DNA of 64,000 nucleotides from Kluyveromyces lactis (Eukaryota; Ascomycota; Saccharomycetes; Saccharomycetales; Saccharomycetaceae): positions 1,550,001-1,614,000 of the forward strand of contig NC_006042.1 in NCBI RefSeq assembly GCF_000002515.2, given 5' to 3'. This document shows positions 56,456 through 64,000 of the stretch, piece by piece. The translations under genes were made by a program, and so were the position numbers. Under the pieces are notes generated by a model. The model searched no databases, had not been told where the DNA came from, and saw only the letters and a list, made by a program, of their open reading frames with translations. The first letter of the stretch is position 1. The number at the start of each line of letters is the position of its first letter.

Positions 56456-59446
56456 TCATAATTCTGAAACTTCCGAAATCCATCTGTTCAATTGTTGCTT
56501 GGTGGGTTCATGTGGCACGCCTTGTAATACATCATTGATGAACTTTTCCGTCAGAACGCTAAACTCATCCGAGTATTTTCTGAGCACACTCTTTAAGAAA
56601 CCCATAATTGCTTCGTATTTCCACGCAAGGTCTAATGATGGTAACTCTTCGTCTGTTGCCTGAATGTCTTGATCAAGATCTGGAACAACAATTGGATCAA
56701 TAGTGTTCAATTGCGACAATACCTCGTTAGCAGCACCCACCAACCTGTTGAAGACATACTCAAAAGAACCAACATCTTTGTCAGCAGCCATAGCCAGCTC
56801 ATTCAAAATTCTGAAAATAGACTCAATAGAAGTAGAGTCGACGAGACTCATGTTTACTCCACACTGTTCGGTCAAAGAAAAGTTTAAAACTGATTCATTT
56901 GAAATTAGACCATTATATCTCAAAGAGTCCAAAATCAAGTAACCAGTTTGAGAGTTACTATTCCAGTATCTGACAACCGCCTCACAAATCCATTGATCTT
57001 TAATTTGCGGCGACACCTCTACCTGTGCCATAATTGCTTTCAACTCTTCTCTCGAATCATCAATATATTTGTTTGCATGGGAGAGAGATCTACTACCACA
57101 GAAAACAATGGTTTGAATCAGAAGAGTCACAGTAAATCTATTGAAATCTTCAATAATTGACCCATGGTTTACAGCAATGTCCTTGAGAATACCCTCCAAC
57201 TCTGCAACAGATCTGGTGTCAGGTTGCTTGTGGAAGAAATCCAAAAGTTGAGTTACGTTTTCATGGAATGGGAAAGATGGAGATCTGAAATATAGCTCAT
57301 TGTTACGAAGATCGCCTTCATCCAATTGGAAATCTTTGAAAAGAGAGGAGTAATAGTTAACAAGATCTTCTCTCTTGATGAAAGATGGATCCATGAATTT
57401 TTGGAATTCATCAGTAACACTTTCTTCAACATCAGCAGAATTGGACGTTAATCTTAATTCCTTTCTGATCAAATTCTTAATGAATATCATTCTTGGATTG
57501 TAAATAGTTCTATTCCACTGAATGGAATCAACTTCCCACTCATTCCATTTCCATGAGAAATTGAAGTTACTCATTTGAATTGAGAACCAATCTAGGAACC
57601 TAGCTTTTAACTCGAAGTCTAGTTTATCCAAATTGTTATAGAAATATCTGAAAGCTCTACCGAAAACAGGAGCAATAGCTTTTGGCGAGTTCTTGCAAAT
57701 TTCTACCAAAAGAGAATAGAAATAGGCAAAAGATTGAGAAACAGTAGGTAATTTAAAAGTTAATTCTAAGATGGCACCAACGGCTAAATCTTCGATTTTG
57801 AAAGTACTTCTTGCTGGGTTTTCTTCAAATTGTTCCAAGAGTTGGGCGACAGGAAGGCCCGGTTCAGTGAAAATACCCGCAGTGAAGAAAAGATCAATCG
57901 TTACTAATTGTCTCGCAACTTCAAGTCTATTGAACTCCATACTTTCGATTATATCAAGAAGAATATCTTGAAATAACATACCTGTGAAGGTGGTAGTTGG
58001 TATCACGGTAGAAAATGGACCCACACTGTTCGGTAAGTAAACCTCGAATGAATATCTTGGAGTTTTCCATAGACTATCGACTGAACCGAAGCCTTTGTCT
58101 AAACCTGAAAATGGAATAATTTGTTCTAAAGTTGGTAGATTCAACGGCTCATTAAAAGAATGAATTGCTATTTGTTGGGTCAATAAGGTGTCATAATTCA
58201 GGAAAAGCTCGCCTAGTTGTTGCATATCGTTTGCCAATGCGTTCTTGACATTTGGCAAGACAGCAGTAACCCAATGAACTGGTTCATATGGTGGGTTCTT
58301 ATTGTATGCTTTGAGCAATTGAATATCAGTATCTTTAATGTTATATTCGTTTTCGACAAAAGTGAGTAACTCCTCAACTAAAGTTTTTAACGATTCACGA
58401 TTATCCGAGTTGAAGTAGAACAAATATGGAACGTTCAACAAGGTGTTGGTATAGATGGCTTCAGAAAGTGGGGATCTTTTCTCCGTGGAATTGTTTAAAT
58501 CGACGGTAAACTGCAATAATTTCTTGTACAAGTCAAGCAAATCATCTGGTACCACCATTGGCGATAGAATGGAGATAAATCTGAGTACTAACTTAATTTT
58601 ATCCCATGGTCCAATATCATGAGATTTGGTTTGGTAGTCGGGGTCATGACTTGAATTAAGTAACTCTTGAATTTGGTCAAAGAAATAATTCAAAATACTT
58701 TTACCAATTTCTGGTTTAGCTGAATTTAGCACCATGGTTAAAAGAGCAATACCTGGTTGCTTATGAGGTTGTTCCAAGATAACTGCTCTGAAAGTTTTCA
58801 AAAGTGCGTTGTTGAAATACTCGTCATTACCGAATTCATGAACAATGGCCTCACTTAGGAACTTGATATCTTCTGGAAAAGCCTTGGCCGATTCACCCAT
58901 GGTCCTGATATCAGGCATCATGTCCTTACAAAGCATGACAACGGGTGGCAGCCTTTGCCTTTTGGCAAAATGTGGCCTCGCTTCACGATAACCACTCTCT
59001 TCTTCATAATCTACAAGAATCATTGTGTTTCAGAAACAGTTGTTAGTAATTATATGCTTTTCCTTGGAAAACGTTAATGTAAGTCTCAGATATATATCTG
59101 ATACTATTGCTTTCTCTCTGAGTTCTAAACCAAAGTGTCAACCAACCGACTACTTTTAACGAAACTTCTTCGATATTATTCAGAGTAAATCATACCGAAA
59201 ACTTGAAGTATTTATACCGATTGTCGATGGGATGTCTCTCTAGTCTAGATGTGTGTTTTGTGGCAATCTTGGAACCGTCTGTCATCTGTCTCTCTTTGCT
59301 GACGTCGCTGTCAGTTGTACTAAGGGAAAACTTAAATCTGATATAACAATACGTCAGAGATGGATAGAACCTTCAAAAAACAATGCAAAACTCTAACGTC
59401 TTGAATGGTGACATAAATTAAACATACCAAAACCTCTTTTTGACAT
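56456..59446 (-). CDS. STO1: Nuclear cap-binding complex large subunit Sto1/Cbc1 (spliced)
   Basis: Two exons: 59446-59428 (6 codons plus one base) and 59010-56456, joined to give 857 residues (S. cerevisiae 861). Sto1 is the CBP80-type subunit that binds Cbc2 and the m7G cap of nascent RNA. The joined start is MSKRGFDYEEESGYREARP then KRQRLPPVV, which matches the family; the unspliced frame would instead begin MILV from intron sequence. The conserved block MMPDIRTMGESAKAFPEDIK follows, then three MIF4G-like helical domains; an N-terminal KRQR is a likely nuclear import signal. The S. cerevisiae gene also has an intron close to its start. Confidence 0.94.
59011..59427 (-). other. STO1 intron
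   Basis: 417-nt intron. Donor GTATGT at 59427-59422, branch point TACTAAC at 59048-59042, acceptor TTGTAG ending at 59011, 32 nt after the branch adenosine. G from exon 1 and AT from exon 2 make an Asp codon. The intron contains an ATG in frame with exon 2 just before the acceptor. Confidence 0.9.
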
Positions 59447-59838
59447 CTCTCGGGTACTTGATGGCGTATTGTTGGATATAATACTGATATCAGTTGGCAA
59501 AATCTTGATTGTAACGTTATGAATTCGTGTTTTCATATATTTTAATTTTTTTTCAATTTTCATTTTGAATTCTTGTTATGGAGACGACCAGACAATCAAT
59601 GCCATTCGATACTTAGGCCAACAGGTACATAGTTGAAATTGTTAAAGCTTACGAATGTCAGGGTTTCACAGCCTGTAGATTACCATAATTAGATAACAAT
59701 GTGTTTTCAACGTTTTTTAACATATATATGTATATTTCCCAAATTATATAGGTATATGCTTGACTGGAAAAGAAATCGCAGAAATAACGAGACCTTCAAA
59801 ATCGGAACGAACCATACATGGATTCTTTTCATTTTGCT
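59447..59838. other. STO1 promoter and 3' region of EPO1
   Basis: 392 bp between the STO1 ATG and the EPO1 stop, both on the minus strand. AT-rich, with T-rich tracts near 59540. No RNA gene recognised. Confidence 0.35.
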
Positions 59839-62619
59839 TCAAGAATCATGTACTTGCTTCTGCAACTGTTCTATCAGTAGATCTTTGGACTGCAGTTGCG
59901 TCTTCAGCTCATTTATTTGAAGGGCGAGTTCGTTAGGAGATGGCTTTATACCATGTTGGTATAATAAATTCTGTTCTTCTGCAATGAAACGTTTGAGCCT
60001 TTCTTCGTTCAAATTTTGAATCAACTCAACAATCTTTGACGATTTTTTCCTTAATTCCGTTTCGAAATCCAGTAGAGAAAGAGCCTGAGGTGACTCTGGT
60101 TCCTTCGGATTCTTTGATTCTAATTCACTTTCTAATCTACCTTCCCTTGCGATAGACTCGGCTAATTCCGTGGAAACCAATTGTAGCTCTTGCATCAACA
60201 TCATATTTTGTTTCAAAATATTCAAATACTCTTCAGTGATCAACAGGGGTTGTTTGGGATCCTTTTCAGAAGCAAAAGATGGCTTATATGGCAACGCGGA
60301 AATAGGTTCAGCCTTCTGTTTTACATATTCTTTCTCAAGACAAGGCACTTCCTGTATCTCTGTGCTTTCACCAATAATCATCGACTTACGAATTTGCAAA
60401 GTTGATCTGTCAAATGTCTTTTCCTTATTACTATATTGGTCGTGGTGATTACCAGCAGATGACGCGGAAAAAAGAGAATGATATGATATTCTACGTTTAT
60501 CGCTGGATGCACCCGATTTCGCCCTGAAAGTATCATTTAACTGGATTTCGGATCCTTCATCTACTGCCATCGAACTCCTGCTGCTTCTAGCGGACGAAGG
60601 TACAGTAGTGAGCGGTCTTTGATCGCCACTCTTCGTCCTTTTGATCTTCATCAAAAAGTTCTTCGCTTTCTGGAAACTGCTGCCTGATTTCTTCAAGCCT
60701 TTTTCACCAGAACATGCGATATAGGAATCATGTTTTGATTGTAGTACTTCGTTAGTATTACTATTCCCACTGTCGACCGCCGCATGGGCTTTTGATACAA
60801 TTGATTCAGTTCTATTGACGTTGTCGCCAAAGTTTCGACTGGAAGAGTTGTCCGAGATTTCAGGATTTAATATTGGTGATAGATCCACGGGAATATTTTG
60901 TATCAAGGCGGTGGATGGCCTGAGATTTATGTCATCATTCAAAGAATCTTGCTGGTTGCTTTTCGTTTCCGAGGAATCCACTAGGTCGTATTCCTTTTCC
61001 GTTTTTTCCTCCTCGATCTGCAACACTTGTCTTGCGGGTTCACTTAACGTTAATATATTCAATTTCACCAATGAATCAGAATCATATTGCTCATCGCTAT
61101 GTGAATGATCCTTATTCCCGCTGTAGGTTTGTTGATCTTCTTCTTCCTCGTTAAAGCTAGGAAGAGCCTTGTCTTTTTCAAAGTCCTCATTATCATTCGA
61201 CAAAGTGGCATGTAGTTGGTATTTCACCGGTGATCTTGGCAGTGATGGTATCTGATTTTGTTCATCGAATGATGCGTTCGAGGGAGTTGTCGGAGAACTT
61301 TGTTCAGAAACCCTACCAGAAATGACGCTATTCACACTGGCATATGAAGAGGATGAGCCCGATGCCGCCTTATTCACCAGCTGCTGTGGTTGTGGCGGAG
61401 GGGCTAATGAGCTTGTTGCTTGTCTTTCATTGAATACATTATCCTGCGATACATTTTGTTTTGGTTGATAAAATGGTTGCGGATACGATTGAGTTTGCAG
61501 GGACATGGCTCTTGGACCAGAGTTTGGACCATATTGGGAGCTACCAGTAACAGGTGGACCTCTTGCCGGCACTGGTCCATTAACTTGACCAGGAAAACCC
61601 ATGTTACGGGATCCTGTTGGTGACGCGGCATACGGACCTTGATAACCGTTTCTAAACTGTGAATTTCCGTTCATTTGAGTTGGTGGACGTCTGTCAGCAG
61701 TTAACGACATTGTGCGTGGGTCATTTGGAGGACCTTGTTGGGGAGGATACCCTGGTCTACCAGCCATCGGCGAAGCCCCCCCTCCCATCAAAGAGTTGAA
61801 TCTGCTACCGTTTGGAGGCCTAGGGATTCTTGATTGCTGAGGGCCTGCTGGACCCATCATTGTTCCCGGGCCAGAAACACCAGGCCTTACCATAGGACGT
61901 TGATGATAATTTTGCAAGGACATTGTTCTAGGACCACCTGGAACTGAGGCACTGAACTGCGCTTGCTGCTGCTGCTGCTTCGCAAGACTGTTAAATGCCA
62001 TTTTCTTTTGATTCATCATAAGTTTTCTATATTCTATATTGTTCATTGAGTTTGTGTTTCCGGAAGTCACGATGGTCGGTATTATTGGAGAGGTATCATC
62101 TAGATGTCCACCGTAACCGTATGCGTGCCCACCATTGTTTCTCATGGAAGAAATATCATTGAATGTAAGGAAAGAGGAATCATGATCCGAAAAGTCTGTA
62201 TTATCGTCATCCTCATTAGCTTTTTCGTCATATTGACTGTGTCTCTTTTGATTGAGTTTCTTGTATTTACCCTTGAAGAAATTAGAGAAGGAAGCAGTAG
62301 AAGAACTCATGGATGATTTCCTACTACTGTCTCCTGGGTAATCAAAATGTGGTCTTGGTTGCATCTGCAGAGATTGTTGTCGAGGCTGTTGCATGTAATT
62401 ATATGACGAAGGGTTGTAATTGGACTCGTACTGCTGGGCTTGTAACGGAACTACAGGTGGGGCCATGGGGCCTGTATTTCCCTTCTGCTTGTTTATCTGC
62501 TGCTCCTTAGTAATATCAATATTCCCTATATCGCTGTGAAGTAACTGGTTCCGCAGCTGGGCCTTGGAAGACATGCCCGCTCCACGTCGTTGATCAAGCG
62601 CAGTAACACCGGCATCCAT
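59839..62619 (-). CDS. EPO1: Polarity protein Epo1 (YMR124W/YLR031W family)
   Basis: A 926-residue protein close in length to S. cerevisiae Epo1 (943), which tethers cortical ER to the polarised bud cortex with Scs2 and the polarisome. The start region SSKAQLRNQLLHSDIGN is followed by KEQQINKQKGNT, an apparently conserved block. The protein is mostly disordered: Gln/Pro-rich to about residue 400, with a repeated PR-T/A-MSL motif, then Ser-rich acidic segments. The C-terminal 130 residues form a coiled coil (LKQNMMLMQELQLVSTELAE and LQINELKTQLQSKDLLIEQL). A basic cluster (FFKGKYKKLNQKRHSQ) lies near residue 120. It stands for the pre-duplication ancestor of YMR124W and YLR031W, both of which flank genes in this window. 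Confidence 0.88.
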   Translation of the reverse strand: MDAGVTALDQRRGAGMSSKAQLRNQLLHSDIGNIDITKEQQINKQKGNTGPMAPPVVPLQAQQYESNYNPSSYNYMQQPRQQSLQMQPRPHFDYPGDSSRKSSMSSSTASFSNFFKGKYKKLNQKRHSQYDEKANEDDDNTDFSDHDSSFLTFNDISSMRNNGGHAYGYGGHLDDTSPIIPTIVTSGNTNSMNNIEYRKLMMNQKKMAFNSLAKQQQQQAQFSASVPGGPRTMSLQNYHQRPMVRPGVSGPGTMMGPAGPQQSRIPRPPNGSRFNSLMGGGASPMAGRPGYPPQQGPPNDPRTMSLTADRRPPTQMNGNSQFRNGYQGPYAASPTGSRNMGFPGQVNGPVPARGPPVTGSSQYGPNSGPRAMSLQTQSYPQPFYQPKQNVSQDNVFNERQATSSLAPPPQPQQLVNKAASGSSSSYASVNSVISGRVSEQSSPTTPSNASFDEQNQIPSLPRSPVKYQLHATLSNDNEDFEKDKALPSFNEEEEDQQTYSGNKDHSHSDEQYDSDSLVKLNILTLSEPARQVLQIEEEKTEKEYDLVDSSETKSNQQDSLNDDINLRPSTALIQNIPVDLSPILNPEISDNSSSRNFGDNVNRTESIVSKAHAAVDSGNSNTNEVLQSKHDSYIACSGEKGLKKSGSSFQKAKNFLMKIKRTKSGDQRPLTTVPSSARSSRSSMAVDEGSEIQLNDTFRAKSGASSDKRRISYHSLFSASSAGNHHDQYSNKEKTFDRSTLQIRKSMIIGESTEIQEVPCLEKEYVKQKAEPISALPYKPSFASEKDPKQPLLITEEYLNILKQNMMLMQELQLVSTELAESIAREGRLESELESKNPKEPESPQALSLLDFETELRKKSSKIVELIQNLNEERLKRFIAEEQNLLYQHGIKPSPNELALQINELKTQLQSKDLLIEQLQKQVHDS

Positions 62620-63340
62620 ATTCCACGATCAGAAAAGGTTAGAAATAAAGCACAACCTACAAGAAACGAAAAGATGGCTAGTTGTAAAATGAGCTGCACT
62701 TACGTATAGAAAAGTTCCTTTAACAATGACAAACAAACAATCTAAGGACTTACCTCTAAGTTGTTATCAAAAGTCCTGATGTACCAAAGAAGCGTTCCAA
62801 AATCGGTAGGGAATAAGTCAATTACACTCGTACTGTGGATTGGTTCCTCTGGATTATAAATTCTGCCAGAACCTAGGCTAAATGACTGTACTAGAAAGAG
62901 AATAGATAAAAGGAAATACAACCTATTAATAGTGACTAAGTCCAAAACTCAAACTGATTCCTAAATTGTTTGAACAGACCTAAGATTCATTTACTTTCCG
63001 TTCATATTTTTTTTTTTTTCTCAAAACGAAATCTGAATGCCATAGAAGTTCCGAGCGAACATGAAATGTATGGATTATGCATGAAACAATAACGAAGAGT
63101 GAAAAAGGAAACGGAAGGCAGCTATTTAGGATGTGCCTTTACACAACGTTGTATATAATAGATCGTAGTAATCTGACGAAATAATGGCTTCTGCAACCTT
63201 TGTATTTGAATTAAATTTTATATGGTTCCCAAATGTTACAAGTCTATGCAGTGGTTATTGCGTTTAAAAATGATTTTACTTACTGTCCAATGTAGTCTAA
63301 TCAGAAAGTTGCTCAGGTGAGAGAATGGTTTATCACCAGC
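62620..63340. promoter_or_regulatory. EPO1 promoter region with an unexplained open stretch
   Basis: 721 bp between EPO1 and the PKR1 stop. On the minus strand a frame without ATG (62945-62742) codes a plausible hydrophobic then polar peptide; it is bordered by CAG and GTAAGT, like an internal exon, but I found no matching branch point or first exon. Contains a T run near 63008-63019. Confidence 0.35.
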
Positions 63341-63721
63341 TTAAGCTCTTCTTGATTTTGTTTTCCTTTTTTTAGGTGTAGATGATGGTTTAGGATCAGG
63401 TTTCGCAACACCCTCTAGATTTATCTCTTCAGAGGGCTTGGAAGGCTCAGTCTTATCAGTCTTTTTAGATTCAGCTGTTTGTAGATCTTCGTTGGTAACA
63501 AGCTTTGTGTTTTGTAATTCGTAGATGAACCACGTCACGGTGATCCATAGTAGAGTGGCGATAATCGTTAATGCGATGAAATGGATATTTTTGGTTAAAT
63601 AGATCTGCGATCCCAACACGCAAAGCAATAGTGCAAACGAGATATGAGTAGCAATGATCAATTGAGGCGATGTTCCTGGTTGGAAAATGCTTTCCCACAG
63701 TGCAACAACAAAGTTAGTCAT
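63341..63721 (-). CDS. PKR1: V-ATPase assembly factor Pkr1
   Basis: A 126-residue ER membrane protein needed to assemble the Vo sector of the vacuolar ATPase. The N-terminus MTNFVVALWESIFQPGTSPQ matches S. cerevisiae Pkr1 (122 residues), with the family phrase LWES.FQPGTSPQLIIATH. Two membrane segments follow, about residues 23-40 (THISFALLLCVLGSQIYL) and 46-66 (IHFIALTIIATLLWITVTWF). The C-terminal half is charged and ends in a Lys/Arg cluster. I chose the ATG at 63721; an upstream in-frame Met at 63844 would add 41 residues not expected in the family. YMR123W follows YMR124W in S. cerevisiae, as here. Confidence 0.93.
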   Translation of the reverse strand: MTNFVVALWESIFQPGTSPQLIIATHISFALLLCVLGSQIYLTKNIHFIALTIIATLLWITVTWFIYELQNTKLVTNEDLQTAESKKTDKTEPSKPSEEINLEGVAKPDPKPSSTPKKRKTKSRRA

Positions 63722-64000
63722 TCTTGAGTGTCTCAGGTGAATTTCGTTTTTTATAGTGGTTGGCAACGGAGGATTATAATATGCTGTACTAGAAATCGAT
63801 GATGAGCCTGGAGTAGAAATCAGCAAGGTATAGCCAGAATGCAAGTGAACAAGCTTGTAAGTATGAAATGACGACTTCCTATTCTGATCGAGCCGGGTGT
63901 ATTATGTTATGTCACTGGCAAACGTATGTATATGTATAGAAGAATTTTACTTTTAAAACTTTAATATAGAGATTTTAAGATACAGATTATGTATGTCAAA
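63722..64000. promoter_or_regulatory. PKR1 upstream region to the window end
   Basis: 279 bp reaching the right edge. It is the PKR1 promoter. The part at 63722-63844 is an in-frame extension that I treat as untranslated. No neighbouring gene is visible at the edge. Confidence 0.4.

Noticed and set aside
60747-60753. TACTAAC on the minus strand inside EPO1
   Set aside because: It lies within a continuous coding frame with no donor upstream; chance occurrence is expected in a window this size.
63722-63844. 41-residue extension of PKR1
   Set aside because: The family start MTNFVVALWES lies at 63721 and the extension shows no conserved features.

Overview
This is an ordinary nuclear chromosome arm of a budding yeast (Saccharomycetaceae) that did not go through the whole-genome duplication, most likely a Kluyveromyces species. 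Three things point there: compact, mostly intron-poor genes; canonical yeast splice signals (GTATGT donor, TACTAAC branch point); and gene order in which single genes here match both duplicated copies in S. cerevisiae. The species is not settled from sequence alone. Gene names follow S. cerevisiae orthologues recognised from memory of family motifs, length and synteny.

Layout. 1-8.6 kb matches S. cerevisiae chromosomes V and X: the end of a YEL043W-like gene, ISY1, GDA1, UTR1, UTR2, CYC1. From 9.4 kb the window matches IV and XIII: THI3, the MRK1/RIM11 GSK-3 kinase, MDH3, CIN4, PSO2, GAT2, GID8, ERG29, REC114, JLP2, RRB1. From 29 kb it interleaves XII and XIII: RIC1, COX12, a tRNA-Ala(UGC), DPI35, MLH2, POM152, SMF3, RSC58, ECM16, SAS2, RAD5, DLT1, STO1, EPO1, PKR1. 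A PAU/TIP1-family cell-wall protein gene sits between ERG29 and REC114 and has no counterpart in the expected order.

Three genes are broken by introns that I reconstructed from splice sites: REC114 (a 102-nt intron near the 3' end), RSC58 (219 nt after codon 18) and STO1 (417 nt after codon 6). In each case splicing restores termini that a continuous open frame lacks. Three other genes needed start correction because the longest open frame begins at a non-ATG or upstream codon: UTR1, SMF3 and CIN4. PKR1 also starts later than the longest frame.

Functionally this is mainly housekeeping: splicing and cap binding (ISY1, STO1), ribosome assembly (RRB1, ECM16, both with PAC promoter elements), Golgi and ER functions (GDA1, RIC1, PKR1, ERG29), respiration (CYC1 with HAP and Cbf1 sites, COX12), DNA repair and chromatin (PSO2, RAD5, MLH2, SAS2, RSC58), and meiosis (REC114 with a URS1-like site). 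No mobile element, CRISPR-like array, centromere or origin could be supported. The most interesting items are a THI3 homologue that kept the cofactor-binding motif but lost the pyruvate decarboxylase catalytic residues, the reconstructed introns, a Puf3-like motif lying across the CYC1 stop codon, and several short upstream frames that overlap or sit just before main start codons.
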